From contig NC_080585.1 in NCBI RefSeq assembly GCF_029962835.1, forward strand, positions 59,941,443-60,005,442: a stretch of DNA of 64,000 nucleotides, written 5' to 3'. This document shows positions 9,621-20,452 of this stretch, piece by piece; positions within the stretch are counted from its first letter, which is position 1, and every line of letters starts with the position of its first letter. This DNA is from Magnolia sinica (Eukaryota > Streptophyta > Magnoliopsida > Magnoliales > Magnoliaceae). The notes under the pieces were generated by a model, which searched no databases, was not told the origin of the DNA, and saw only the letters and a program-made list of their open reading frames with translations. Made by a program: the position numbers and the translations under genes.

Positions 9621-11110
9621 CTTGGTCGGATGTTTGGTCAGATGAAACATCTGGGACGAGCTCCAGCCTGGGTAGGTCGGTATCTTGTCCAGACGTATGA
9701 GTTAACCCAACAATGAAATCAACCACTGCCTGTCCCTTAATAGCTATTCGGGGTCGATATTTGATATCGAACTCACTTAACTCAATCGCCCACTTAGTCA
9801 GCCTTCCCAAAGCCTCAAGTTTTTAGAGCACTTGATGTAGTGGTTGATCGGTCATGATGACGATGGTGTGAGCTTGGAAGTACGGCCGCAAACATCGAGA
9901 AGAAATGACCAAAGCCAATACTAATTTTTTCAGGTTTGGGTATTTGGTCTCGGTTGAAACCAGGCCTTTATTGACGTAATATACTAGATGATGGTGTGAG
10001 CTTGGAAGTACGACCGCAAACATCGAGAGGAAATGACCAAAGCCAATGCTAATTTTTTCAGGTATGGGTATTTGATCTCGGCTGAAACCAGGGCCTTTAT
10101 TGATGTAATATACTAGGAATTATTTTCCTGCATGTTCCCTAATTAAAGCCGAGCTAACCGCTGCATTAGATACAGCCAGGTACAACAGTACGGGCTCTCC
10201 TTGCTCAAGTTTGGAGAGTAGTGGTGGCAACCCTAGATATTGCTTGAGTTTCTGGAAATCCACCTCACATTCTTTTGTCCAGTCTATCACTTGTTTCCCT
10301 TTCAAATGTTTGAAGAAGGGGAGATACTTGTATGTAGCTCGGCACACGAAACAATTGAGAGCTGCGATCCTCCCTGTAAGTTGTTGAACGTCTTTGGTCA
10401 TCCTTAGTGACTCCATATTAAGGAGAGCTTTGATCTTCTCGGGGTTTGCTTCGATTCCTCGTTGGCTGACCAAGAAACTAAGAAATTTTTCTGAGCTAAC
10501 CTCGAAGGCACATTTGTTCAAATTCAGCTTCATCCGGTGTTTACAAAGAATGAGGAACATTTCCTCGAGATCAGTGACATGATCTGTACCTTTTATGCTC
10601 TTAACGAGCATATCGTCGACGTAAACCTCCATTGTTCGCCCTATTTAGTGGGCAAACATTTTGTTGACCAGTCGCTGATAGCACTTGCATTTTTCAATCT
10701 AAAAGGAATTACTTGGTAACAATAAAGACCTTTATTGGTGACAAAGGCAGTGTTTGTTTCTATCATGTGTATGCATTACAATTTGATTATAACCAGAATA
10801 AGCATCTATAAAACTGAGTAGCTTGTGGCCAGCGGTATTGTCGACCAGTTGGTCGGTTCGGGGAAGAGGAAAGTTATCTTTGAGACATGCTTTGTTCAGG
10901 TCTGTGTAATCTACATGGACCTACCTTTTCCATTTGCCTTCTTGACCAACAAATGTTAGCTATCCAGTCTGGATAATAAACTTCCTCGATTAATCCAGCC
11001 TTGAGGAGTTTGTCGACTTCTTCTCCGATTACTGCATATCTGTCAGGACCGAGCGCGCAACGCTTCTGTCGAATTGGTCAGTAAACGGGGTCGACGTTCA
11101 AGTGGTGCAC
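9621..11110 (-). pseudogene. Reverse transcriptase and RNase H of Tat gypsy
   Basis: The catalytic box YVDDMLVKS opens the longest surviving frame (10120-10632), followed by the thumb-like FLILCKHRMKLNLNKCAFEV and the connection VDFQKLKQYLG. Upstream (10640-11110) the fingers survive as fragments such as DKLLKAGLIEEV and PDWIAN. The pol RNase H is represented by YYVNKGLVSTETKYPNLKK and MTDQPLHQVL (9823-10023), then RLTKWAIELSEFDIKYRPR (about 9750-9808). A 128-bp tandem duplication (9862-10116) breaks the RNase H. Confidence 0.75.
9862..10116. repeat. Tandem duplication of 128 bp inside RNase H
   Basis: Units 9862-9989 and 9990-10116 both run from GATGGTGTGAGCTTGGAAG to GTAATATACTAG and differ at only a handful of positions by eye (e.g. 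ACGGCCGC/ACGACCGC, TTTGGTCTC/TTTGATCTC). The second unit is out of register with the coding frame, so the duplication inactivates pol. Confidence 0.85.
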
Positions 11111-11173
11111 GATGATCTTGGAGTCGATGCCGGGCATATCTTCATGAGGCCAGGCGAAGACGTCCGCATAATA

Positions 11174-11760
11174 TCAGAGGAGAGCTATCATCTTGTCCTG
11201 TAGTGGTGCAATTAGGGACGACCCAATTTGGACAATCTTAGAGGGGACATATTCGTCGAGGGGGATCGGAACAAGGTCGTCCATGGGATGGCCTCTTTCT
11301 ACGGGGTCCTTAAAAGGATCCAGAGAAGTGACAGTCATTGCTTGATGTGAAGCTCTTAGTGCCATCGCATAGCACTGTCGAGTGTCGTGTTGATCACCCT
11401 TCACTAATCTGATGCCTTGCTTGGTCAAGAACTTCATTGCTAAGTGGTAGGTCGATACCACGGCTCGTAAGGCATTTAGGGATGGTCGACCAAGGATAAC
11501 ATTGAAAACAGATGGACAGTCTACTACCAAGAAATCGACCATTGTGGTGACTTGGTTTTGTCCATCTCCAGTTGTAAGTGGGAGCTGTATTGCTCCCTCA
11601 GGTATGACCTTCTCGCCCGAGAAACCTAGCAATGGGGTTTTAACAGGTCAAAGTAGAGACTGACCAACTCCTATCTTGTCAAAATCCTGAGCAAAGAGGA
11701 CATCAGTTGATGATTCAGTGTCGATGAGGATTCAGAACACCTTACGATTAGCTATGGTCA
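11174..11760 (-). pseudogene. Retropepsin of Tat gypsy, catalytic DTG changed to DTE
   Basis: The active-site loop reads LIDTESSTDVLF with the D at 11720-11722, so the essential Gly of D-T-G is Glu. After a stop near 11640 the frame 11174-11632 continues with FLVVDCPSVFNVILGRPSLN and ALRAVVSTYHLAMKF, the second protease half, and then the acidic linker toward RT. It lies between gag (right) and RT (left), as expected. Confidence 0.75.
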
Positions 11761-13557
11761 AGGTGACCACAAGTGTGTTGTCATGCGGATGGTAGATTCC
11801 TCGGGCATCTTCTTTGGAGAAGGTCAGATTATGGGTCTCCACCTTTTGCTCTTTCAGAGGCCTTCCAATAAGTAGAACTTTATCTTTGGGACGACCAATG
11901 TTCCTTGCATGTACCTTCTGAGCATTATTTGAGTCTCCTCTGCCTCTGTGACCTCTGAAGATCGTGCAGATCTCCCTGGTCGGTACATTGTTGATTGGCT
12001 GTTCATCTTTCGCCGCGACTCAATCTTCTTTATGATTTATATACTCCCTAAGATAGCCACTACGGATGAGTGCCTCAATCTCTTGTTTGAGGTTGAAACA
12101 GTCACTTATGTTGCATCTGTGATCTCGATAAAAGAGGTAATATTTATTTTTTTACTTCTATTTTTTGGATCAAACTTCAATTTTTCAGCCAGCGGAGAAT
12201 GCGCTTGTCCTAGATTTCCATCAGCACTTGTTCGAGAGTTTTGTTGAGAGGAGTGTAAGTTTTGAACTAATTGTCGGGCTGCTTGTTCGTGCGATGATTG
12301 TCCCGTGATTGATCGTCCTTCCTATTCTCGTTCGCATTGGCCGAACTTGGTTCTGCCCTTGTTTGCTGTTCTTTGGTTGGAGGTATGTTGTTCTCGATGA
12401 CCTCTCACAGGATGCGGGATTCTTTAGCATTGGTGTATTTTTGCGACCTGTTTAGTAGTTCAACCATCGTTGTAGGAGGGTTTTTGTCTAACAAAAATAG
12501 GAACAGCTTATCCCTCAGCTCACTCATAATAGCGTTTAGGGTGAGCTCCTCTGAATGCTTCTGAACCTGCAAAGTTTCCAGATTGAAGTGTTTGATGTAG
12601 TCCTTTAAAAGCTCATCGTCCTTCTGAACCGCGTGAAGGAGGTGGGGAGGTGCTTTGAGCCTTTTCTTTCCCCCGATAAAGTTCGTGATGAAGGCTTGGC
12701 TGAGTTGGGAGAACGAACTAATAGAGTTTGGTTTCAACTACTTGAAGCACAGTCGGGCAGCCCCAGCAAAGTTAGGGAAAAGGCTTGGCACATGACTGCG
12801 TCAAAAGCGTCGTGGAGCTTTGTGTAAACTCTAAAAGACTTCATATGTTCCGATGGGTTGGTATTCCTTAAGAATGGAGCGATCTGAGGCAACTGAAACC
12901 GATCTGGTAGTCGCGCTTGCATAATGTTTGTAGGGAATGGGAGATTAGATTCCTCTATTATGGCTTGTGTTGGCACATTAGTTCTGTAGGCCCGCTGCAT
13001 GTCTCCGATCTGATCTCGCAAGTTCTTTTGCTCAGCATCCCAAGGTTCACCACTTTCTGCTGTGGTTTTGACTAGGGCTTTGCCGTGCTTCTTCTGGTCT
13101 AATTAATGGCGTAGATCGGAAGCGGGCAAGGCCGCGGTCTTGGAAACGTGAGAGAGGGCTGGTTTAGCCGGGCTATGTTGTTGGCTCCTCTGGGAGGGTG
13201 GTCGGCTCCGCTGAGAGGCCGCCCGTGTACAAAAAGGTTGAGGAGGGTTGTAGCCTATTTGATCATCTTCCCTGTTGGTTCTTTGCACATGATGTGGCTG
13301 CAGCTGTTCCAACATCTGCTTCATGTAGCCCATATTCTCTCTCAACATTCCGACCTCCTTTTCGAGGGAGTTCAATCGTCCCCCTTTTACATGAGATCGC
13401 TGACCCTGCCTCCCAGAACCGGAATTAGCCTGGTGTTGTGAGGAAGAGCCCTGATGGCTTTCGGTTGTTTAGGTTGTTCCGGGGGAGGCGGTGTGCGGTC
13501 AGGTGCAACTGGAGCTACAACTGGGGAGGATTGAGTTCTCTTCTTCCCTTTCTTCAT
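11761..13557 (-). pseudogene. gag of Tat gypsy
   Basis: The start codon is at 13557 (MKKGKKRTQSSPVVAPVAPD), 40 bp inside the PBS. Then a Pro/Gln-rich N-terminus (13103-13375), the gag domain (LPDRFQLPQIAPFLRNTNPS and CQAFSLTLLGLPD at 12734-13021; FSQLSQAFITNF and KDYIKHFNLETLQV at 12405-12737), and a zinc-knuckle-like segment with CNISDCFNLKQEIEALIR near 12055-12115. It is interrupted by a TAA at about 13390 and by frameshifts near 12735 and 12400. Gag would build the intracellular particle. Confidence 0.75.
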
Positions 13558-13596
13558 TGTAGTTTTTCTGGTAAATCAGGAACGACTAAAATATCA

Positions 13597-13614
13597 TTCC
13601 CACAGAAGGCGCCA
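13597..13614 (-). promoter_or_regulatory. Primer-binding site of Tat element
   Basis: The minus strand reads TGGCGCCTTCTGTGGGAA, one change from the TGGCGCCGTCTGTGGGAA common in plant Tat/Reina-type elements. It is six bases inside the LTR end, preceded by the usual ATAATT spacer. Confidence 0.75.
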
Positions 13615-13832
13615 AATTATTGATGCAGTTTTCCAGAAGACCCTCCTTGGTTAGCCCTTTGAGACCTACACAGAGGAAGGTAATAGACAAAGGAGACCCT
13701 GGCTTGTACAAGGGACACTCCGATGCCTAAGTCAGAACCATGGGTCTTTTGTAGGATAGGATCTTAAGGAAATGAATCACCAGTCGAGTATTCGAATGTG
13801 TATGTGTACCTTAAATTGGCTGGGGATACCTC

Positions 13833-13840
13833 TATTTATA
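13833..13840 (-). promoter_or_regulatory. TATA box of Tat LTR
   Basis: TATAAATA on the minus strand, 210-220 bp from the LTR's inner end and downstream of the tandem arrays. Confidence 0.55.
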
Positions 13841-14128
13841 GGAGAAGGAAGACCATGCCGTAAGGAGTCTTCTCCTGATATGCCGGAGACCCTTCCGCAT
13901 AAGTATCCAGATTCGTCCAGGATCCTCTCGAGATTACTATCATCTGAGGTTCTCAGGATCTGATTTGATCCCCTGAAGATCTTGGGAGAGATCTTCAGGC
14001 TGTTGGAGAGATTCCTCGACTATTGGTTCGGGAAAAGGTTGGGTGATAGAGGTGTCGGATATAGTAGGCGCAAGCAATATTCAGCTTTCCATCAGATCAG
14101 TAATTACCTTGTGTTAGAGGTTATACCG

Positions 14129-14243
14129 ATCTATGGCCGAGCTATAGCTAATCTATGGCCGAGCTATGGCCGAGTTATGGCCAAGCTATGTCCGAGCTAT
14201 GACCGACCTATAGCCATCCTATGGCTGACCTATGGATTAGGTC
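14129..14243. repeat. Degenerate 10-12-bp tandem array (TATGGCCGAGC)
   Basis: About ten units close to CTATGGCCGAG follow one another, several containing CTATAGC or CTATGGC. It lies in U3 of the Tat LTR, upstream of its TATA box on the coding strand. Confidence 0.8.
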
Positions 14244-14255
14244 AGCAATTGGCCA

Positions 14256-14336
14256 TTTGAGTGGACTTACAGTTGCATCATCTTTGAGTGTCCTTACAGT
14301 AGCATCCTCTTTGAGTGGCCTTATAGTTGCATCAAC
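14256..14336. repeat. 27-bp tandem repeat, three units
   Basis: Exact 27-bp period: 14256-14282, 14283-14309, 14310-14336, each TTTGAGTG..CTTA.AGT.GCATC. A variant TTTGAG/TTGAAG unit follows. Immediately beyond is a 13-base C run (14376-14388). Confidence 0.9.
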
Positions 14337-14477
14337 CTCCTTGAAGGTTGACCTATCTTCGACGGTAGATGCCCGCCCCCCCCCCCCCAAGCTCAAATCC
14401 CACTGGGTCCGTGTTGGTTTATAGAGTTGGTCCATTCCATAAGTCGACCCATCGACTCATCTATTTTTCTCCCAACA

Positions 14478-14806
14478 ATAGGTCCCTCGGAGGCTGTGTT
14501 GTGTATAACAATGAATCTGCCTCCCAATACTGTATCATATTAGGAAGTTGATCTTGAGGAAGTGCGGTCATTCCTCGGAGATTTCTGGAGAAAATCTAAA
14601 GGATAATCTAGTAGATCCCAGGAGGTGGGCAGCCAGATAGGCCATGGCGTAAGGTTGAGCTTGACCTTAAACATGGGCCGAGCTCGTCCTCATACTCAAG
14701 TAAACCGAAGTTGAGGTTGAGCTCAAAGTCGGGCGGATTGAGCTTTGAGGTTGGTTAGACTGAGGTCAAGGTTGGTCTTGAGTTTATATATATATATATA
14801 TTTTGA

Positions 14807-14851
<45 letters not shown>

Positions 14852-15650
14852 AAATTTTAAAAAAGATTTTTCGAATATGAGAAATATAAGAGAAGTAGAT
14901 TTGTCGCGGAGGATTAGATATATGGCTGACTCCTCATTAATGAGACATGACTTGCCACTAACTCTAACATCTGTGGGTCAACTGTGATGTGTGTTATATC
15001 CACTCCGTCCATCAGTTGCGCCACCCATGTTAGGGCTTTATCTCAAAAATCAACCAGGTTAGAACCCCAGTGGGCCATTACAGAAGCAACAGTGAGGATT
15101 GAACTCCCACTGTTAAACCGCTTTAGGCCTAATGAAAAAAGAAGATTTGGATAAATTTGATATTTGTGTTTGAATTGATGGCATCTCAACATGAGTAGAT
15201 TGGTGGCGTAACAACATCCTGGTGAGCCCTTTGATGACTTTAACTACAGCATTTTCATATCTACTGTTTAGTATGATGTGGCTCACTTAAGTTTTAAATA
15301 TGCTTGATTTTTAGTTCAAGTCCTAACATGAGGGGCACAACAAATGAACGGGACACACATAACACGTGTCACAATAAGGTCCTTAGAGCTTAGGGTTATA
15401 GGCGAGTTGATGCACACTAATTATCAGACCACAGATGGACCATAGGAAAACATTGATGAGGAGATGCAAACTTCTAACTAACTGTAAAGAGAAATAAAAA
15501 GTCTTGTGGGGGCCACCCTGGTGTGTTTGACATCCACTCCATTTATCATTTGCAGTAAAGACAGACTTAAAATTCAAACAAATCCAAAACTCAAGTAGGA
15601 GACAAAATAGGGAGAAGTGAAGATAATGATAACCCATGGAAACCTTTCTA
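14478..15650. other. Non-coding spacer with TA microsatellite
   Basis: No gene seen. It holds repeated GTTGAGCT/TTGAGGTTG words (14655-14780), two TA tracts (14786-14801 and 14811-14848), and two stretches (about 14985-15120 and 15490-15560) with words such as ATCCACTCCGTCCATCAG that recall non-autonomous DNA transposons. I could not fix their ends. Confidence 0.6.
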
Positions 15651-16258
15651 GGCATATTTGGGAGCTTGGATTTAGAATCCCCTCAATTCGGACCCTCTTG
15701 GATTTGGAATCCTCTCGCTGTGTTTGGCACTCTGGATTATCCAAAAGTATCTATGCATTTGTATATTTATAGGGATTTGAATTTAATTATTAAATCAACT
15801 TTAATATCTAATTAGTGTATGTACGTAACATTTGACACAATAGTTATAATAAGCCCGTCGAAATATATACTTTGCCCGAAAATGATGAAATTCTAATCTT
15901 TGGATGGGCCACAAGCATATGATCATATCCTGAGTGACAAGCAAATGATTTTTAACCCTTGATTACATGGGCAATGTATGGACGGCACGGGTTATCCTAT
16001 TAAAGTGATTAAAGTGATGTATTTGATAATATGATTGTTTTTGGATATTATCAATGCGCCCTGTGCCTAATCGATTAGTAGCATGATGAGACCCACGTTA
16101 CACATGCAACTCTTAGAAAGATTTTAGATGTAATCATCCTCCCGATGGGGATTTGAAATCCCCTGGATTTGACACCTTGGGTTACTTTATGATGTCAAAT
16201 ATATCAAGGTATTTGAAATTCACTCGTGTCCTCCCAAACTCATGGTGCCAAATGGCCC
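15651..16258. mobile_element. MITE, PIF/Harbinger-like (608 bp)
   Basis: Ends are imperfect terminal inverted repeats: GGCATATTTGGGAGC on the left, and on the right GGTGCCAAATGGCCCC, whose complement reads GGGGCCATTTGGCACC. Flanked by a 3-bp direct repeat CTA (15648-15650 and 16259-16261), the size of a Harbinger target duplication. Internally, words such as GGATTTGAAATCCCC recur in both orientations. No ORF, so non-autonomous. hAT origin is an alternative if the 3-bp repeat is chance. Confidence 0.5.
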
Positions 16259-16342
16259 CTAATATTTATGTCATCTGAACCGTTCATAAAAGTGAATCTA
16301 CTTCAGGATGAATCGAAAACCTAATGAGGTTTCAATGGTATG

Positions 16343-16790
16343 CAGATTGCATACTACACTACTGATAGCAATTGTGCTCTATGGGCTCCAAAATGATGTG
16401 TTTTATTCACGTCATTTACTATTTCGGATGGTTAAGATAGTGGGAGCCCAAATATGTAGCAGAAGAGTGGTGATTGACAGCCCACCATTAAAAACTTCAT
16501 GGGGTCCACTGTAATGTTTATTTGACATACAACATGTAGGTAACACAAACTCGATTGGAAAACATAAATATCAGCTTGATTTAAAACTTTTTTTGGCTTT
16601 TAAGAAAATTTTAATGGTAGGTGTTCAATTATCATCGTCTCCTGTGCTGTGGTCCACGTGAGATTTAGATATGCCTTATTTTTGGATTCATATCTAAAAT
16701 GAGTGAGAAAAATGAATGGACGGAATGGATAAAACATATGCATCACAGCAATACCACGGAATACCATCCAGTAGGGGTTAGTATGCAATC
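16343..16790. mobile_element. Inverted-repeat (foldback) element, diverged copy
   Basis: The left end GATTGCATACTACACTACTG mirrors the right end, whose complement begins GATTGCATACTAACCCCTACTG. The interior words CCACCATTAAAAACTTCATG, GTGGTCCACGTGAGATTTAG and CTTATTTTTGGATTCATATC match corresponding positions of the element at 16982-17406, so both belong to one family. No coding capacity. Ends less certain than for its neighbour. Confidence 0.5.
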
Positions 16791-16981
16791 CGTGTCCTCC
16801 GGTTAGAATGTACCCGTAGCCAGTTTTTCCTCTTCCGTAGGCCCCTCGAGTTTCGGATCGGCATTACTCATGGTATCAACTCCCACCACCCAACGTGAGC
16901 TGGCGCAATCGATGAACTTTAACGGCTGTCACCGACGTCACTGTAAGCCATGAGCTGTTTGTTGCATGGCAAAAGGTGAAG

Positions 16982-17406
16982 CCCTGACCGTGGGGCCCAT
17001 CTTGATGTATGAATTGTATATCTATGCTGATTATCCGTTTTACCAGCTCATTTTAGGACATGACCCCAAAAAATGAAACATTAAGGTGAACTACATCTCA
17101 AGAAACAAAGGCAGTTAGCCATTAAATACTTTTTTGTGGGCTATAAAAGCTTTGGATGAAGCTGATATTTTTTATTTCCCTTCTTCATCTAGGCCTATGG
17201 AATCTTATCGACAGGTTGGATGGCAGTAAATATTACGGCTAGGAAGTTTTTAATGATGGGCGTTCATTGACCATTATTTCTTGTGGTGTGGTCCACCTGA
17301 AATTTAGAACTGCTTCATTTTTGGACCCATTTCCTAAAATATGCTGTAAAATGATAGAAGGCATAGATATACAATGCATACATCGATGTGGGCCCCACGG
17401 TCAGGG
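16982..17406. mobile_element. Foldback element with 46-bp terminal inverted repeats
   Basis: Terminal arms 16982-17027 and 17361-17406 are reverse complements with about five mismatches: CCCTGACCGTGGGGCCCA at the outside, ATTGTATATCTATGC at the inside. Complementarity continues weakly inward (ATTTTAGGACATGACCCC against ATTTTAGGAAATGGGTCC), so nearly the whole 425 bp can fold on itself. No ORF and no clear TSD. A Mutator-like non-autonomous element is a possibility because of the long TIRs. Confidence 0.75.
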
Positions 17407-17830
17407 TCCCACCCGCATGGGTGGATAGGGGTCGCACCTAACTGGCGTCCCATGACAAGCGGCCTACACCCCATGTTCGGATCCTGTGTTAATTTAACAC
17501 CATTATAAAAATAGTGGTGACTCATCTCGTCTCACGTGTAAATAACGTGCAGGTATCTGGATTCTAAACCATCCAAACAGCGACTCCCACCAATCCTATT
17601 CATCCAAACATCTGATACCAAAGGATGTTTAAAACAAGATGGTCCAAATTGAAGGGAAACATCAAATAGTTAATATTATTTTTTAAATGTAATGTCTTAG
17701 GTTCTGCTCCATCCGGCGGTTGGTTCAGGGATTTGGACGGTGTGGATTCCGTGCAGCTATGGATCCTACCAGACCAATGACCCCCTTGTCTCGCCCTACA
17801 AAAACCAGTCCCGCCTTGAAGCCCGGTGGG

Positions 17831-17906
<76 letters not shown>

Positions 17907-18061
17907 ACTCGGGCCAAGGTTATCCATGGGATGCTCCATACTTAAGTTGGTAGAAATGGATCCCCTGTTCATTGATCCATACCGTTGCTCTGTTCGGCCC
18001 ATACGGTGGACAATCCATGCCTTGAGTCCTCCTTGGAATGTAGGATTAAATTGTATTGAAT
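17407..18061. other. Non-coding spacer with TA and GAT microsatellites
   Basis: No gene seen. A (TA)n tract at 17832-17867 runs directly into (GAT)n at 17866-17906; translation of these gives only runs of Tyr/Ile or Met/Ser. The flanking sequence is low-copy-looking or decayed transposon DNA that I cannot place. Confidence 0.7.
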
Positions 18062-18362
18062 TGTTGAGATTTGGGCTGCAGAATCACACAGATATGGAAT
18101 TAGGATAGCAATCCAATGGCGCCAAGCAATCATAAGAAACACAGAGATTTAACATGGAAAATCCTTTTGGGAAAAAACCACGTCGCAAAGCGACAGATCT
18201 TCACTATGAAAGAAAAAATTACAAAAAGAAAAGACTTACCCGATTCGAACAACCTCGAATCTCACCCTTGCTACACCCTTTGCAAACCTTAGAACCCTTC
18301 TAGGAACCCTTGGAATACCTTTAGAAAGCTTTAGCATACTTTAGAATAACCCTAGGAACTCC

Positions 18363-18370
18363 TATTTATA
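18363..18370 (-). promoter_or_regulatory. TATA box of Tork-like LTR
   Basis: TATAAATA on the minus strand in ACTATAAATAGGAG, downstream (coding sense) of the palindrome array. Confidence 0.55.
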
Positions 18371-18457
18371 GTTTAAGAAACCCCACTTTTGCACCAACTT
18401 TGGAATAGTCTGGAAACCGCCTCAAATTTACGCAGTCCGTGTGCAGTTTGCGTAACC

Positions 18458-18590
18458 TTCGACTAGTCGAAGCAGGGCTTGGACTGGTCGAAGGGCACCT
18501 TCGATTGGTCGAACCTATCCTTCGACTGGTCGAAGACATTAGGAATTCCTTGCTAGACTTCAAGTCGAACTTTCCCTGAGCTAGTCGAAT
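18458..18590 (-). repeat. Interrupted palindromes TTCGACTGGTCGAA in U3
   Basis: Five to six copies in 130 bp: CTTCGACTAGTCGAAG at 18458-18473, TTGGACTGGTCGAAGG, TTCGATTGGTCGAA, TTCGACTGGTCGAAG at 18521-18535 and a decayed CTAGTCGAA. Read on the coding strand the core is TCGACCAGTCGA, the same as in the SIRE-like LTRs. Confidence 0.75.
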
Positions 18591-18620
18591 TTTGTAGATT
18601 TAATATATATGTTAACAACA

Positions 18621-18632
18621 ATCTCCACCATA
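18621..18632 (-). promoter_or_regulatory. Polypurine tract of Tork-like copia
   Basis: TATGGTGGAGAT on the minus strand abuts the LTR start. GGTGGAGATTGTT is the usual PPT/LTR junction of many plant copia elements. Confidence 0.65.
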
Positions 18633-19837
18633 TCTTCAATCTTCAAACGTGTAGCTTCTTGATCTCTTCTCTTATCTCCGCATCGCATCATAGCTTTAAT
18701 CAATGCTTCTCATGCACACTCCATCCTTCTTTTACTCCATCGCCAAGCCCAGAGAAGTTACATAGAACTTAAACTTCTCTGTAGGAACGACCTTGGTGAG
18801 CATGTCCGCCAAATTCATTCTCGTGTGAATCTTCTCCAGTGTTATGCCTCATTCCTCAAGCACCTGTTAGATAACATGGACATCCAACTAATTGCTCCAC
18901 CTATTAGTACAAACGAGTAATCTTGAGTCGATTTCCTAAAATCCACACTGCCTGCGTAATCTGAATCCACTTACCCTTCAAACTTTGCTCCTGTCTTCTT
19001 AAAAGTTAAGACGTAATCTTCTATACTATCTCACCGCCACCTAATATTGCTTGTCGGGGTATTTGTTCACAGCACCGGTTGCCTGTGAAATCACCGGTCT
19101 AACACAGACCATAGCATGCACTACCAACCGCATTTGAATAAGGCTCATGAGACATATCCTGCTTTTCCTCATATGTTTTAGGACATGTCCTGAGGAAAGC
19201 CTTAAATTGAGCTACGTAGGGAACGCTCACCGGCTTTGTCTGGTCCGTTACATCCTTGATCAACACCTACACAAGGTATTCTACATGTGATTACCAAAAC
19301 CTGCTCTTCTTTCAGTCTCTATGAATATCACCGTCGAGAACCTTCTTTGCAGCCTCCCGATCTTTCATCATGAATGTCTCACTTAACCGAGTCTATAGTA
19401 CATTGATTTCAGACAAGTCATGATTAGCGATCTACATGTCATCAATATACAATTCTTGACTCACCATGAAGGAATCAAATTTTATACCATTGATTAGGCG
19501 ACAGGTCGTGCAACGACCTCGTACAAACTTTTTTCTCAACCCCCTTAAACTTCGAAGCCCTCTGGTTGCTTCATATAGATCTGCTCTTCCAATTTCCCAT
19601 GCAGAAGTTTAGACTCCACATCCATCCTTTCTAGCTCAAGATCGCACTAGCAACTAGCGCTAATACGAATCTAATAAACACTTGCTATACCACCGGCGCG
19701 AATATCTCTGAGAAGTTGATCCTTTCTCTATGGGCATGACCATTCGCTATTAACCTCACTCTGTATCTATACTGTATACCCTTAAAGATCCACTGGCATC
19801 TAACCACTTTCCGGCCCACTGGAAGCTCCACCAGCTC
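18633..19837 (-). pseudogene. Tork-like copia RT and RNase H remnant
   Basis: Heavily decayed; no frame stays open past 60 codons. Recognisable in translation on the minus strand: the RT catalytic box YIDDM (about 19434-19450), METFMMKDREAAKKVL-like sequence (19345-19385), and the start of RNase H around 19090-19250, with VSVPYVAQFKAF, YSNAVGSACYGLC-like and a PDIS-like segment. The RNase H end toward the LTR is not traceable. Confidence 0.55.
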
Positions 19838-20452
19838 TTATGTGTCAGTTTGGTACAATGAGTCCATAACATCGTCCATAATTACCTTCCACTTCTCAAC
19901 ACCAGGCTCACCTAGAGCTATCTCAATAGTAGACGGATCCCCCTCGCTTATAACGAGAGTATATGCGATATTGGAGTTGTCCATGTACCTTGCTGATATC
20001 CTGCGATTATGTTGAGTGATTCTTCTCATAAGTGTCTGCTTCACTTGCTCTGTATCTCTATCCGTGAGTCACATCCTTCCTGCCCTGCCCGCTCATGTGG
20101 CCATGCCTGACATGCCACAAACGTGCAGAGGTGGAATCTGCTACAGTCACTGCAGCTCCACCTTTTGAAGTACTCCCGATTAACCTGTAAACATTATCGA
20201 GTTGTTGTGCTTTTATGATCGAGCATGCCCCCTTAGATACTTTAAGGGCACTATCAATACCCATGAACCTGCACCCTATAACCTCGAGTATACCGAGAGA
20301 AATCAGGCTCTTTTTCATGTCGGGAACGTGCCTCACCTCAGTCAAGGTACGCTCTGTCCCATCAAACATCTTGATACGCACCATACCAACAACCACAATA
20401 TTACAGGCATTGTCATTGCCCATAAACACTTGCTACCATTGCACTCTCTGTA
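19838..20452 (-). pseudogene. Tork-like copia GAG-pre-integrase joined to RT N-terminus
   Basis: Frame 20058-20429 contains GTVRIKMFDG-type protease tail (VRIKMFDGTERTLTEVRHVP), KKSLISLGILEVIGCRF, and the GAG-pre-integrase signature LWHVRHGHMSGQG. It is followed, without any integrase core, by frame 19838-20044 with GEPGVEKWKVIMDDVMDSL, which normally opens RT about 400 codons later. The integrase has therefore been deleted. At 20452 the element is cut by the Tekay LTR. Confidence 0.75.

Larger units (their letters stand above)
13621..14477 (-). repeat. 5' LTR of Tat gypsy
   Basis: Bounded on the plus strand by TGATGCAG at 13621 and TCCCAACA at 14477; on the coding strand it begins TGTTGGGA and ends CTGCATCA. 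A minus-strand TATAAATA lies at 13833-13840. U3 holds two tandem arrays (14129-14243 and 14256-14336). The left boundary is anchored by the PBS; the right one rests only on the TG...CA pattern, with no TSD confirmed. Confidence 0.55.
18062..18620 (-). repeat. 3' LTR of Tork-like copia
   Basis: Ends TGTTGAGATTT (18062) and GTTAACAACA (18620) on the plus strand; on the coding strand it starts TGTTGTTAAC directly after a polypurine tract. A minus-strand TATAAATA is at 18363-18370, and upstream of it a palindrome array (18458-18590). At 559 bp the length is normal for this copia group. The outer flank offers TGAAT as a possible half-TSD; the other half is not in the window. Confidence 0.65.

Noticed and set aside
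17600..18108. ORFs rich in Tyr-Ile, Met or Ser runs
   Set aside because: They are translations of the TA and GAT microsatellites.
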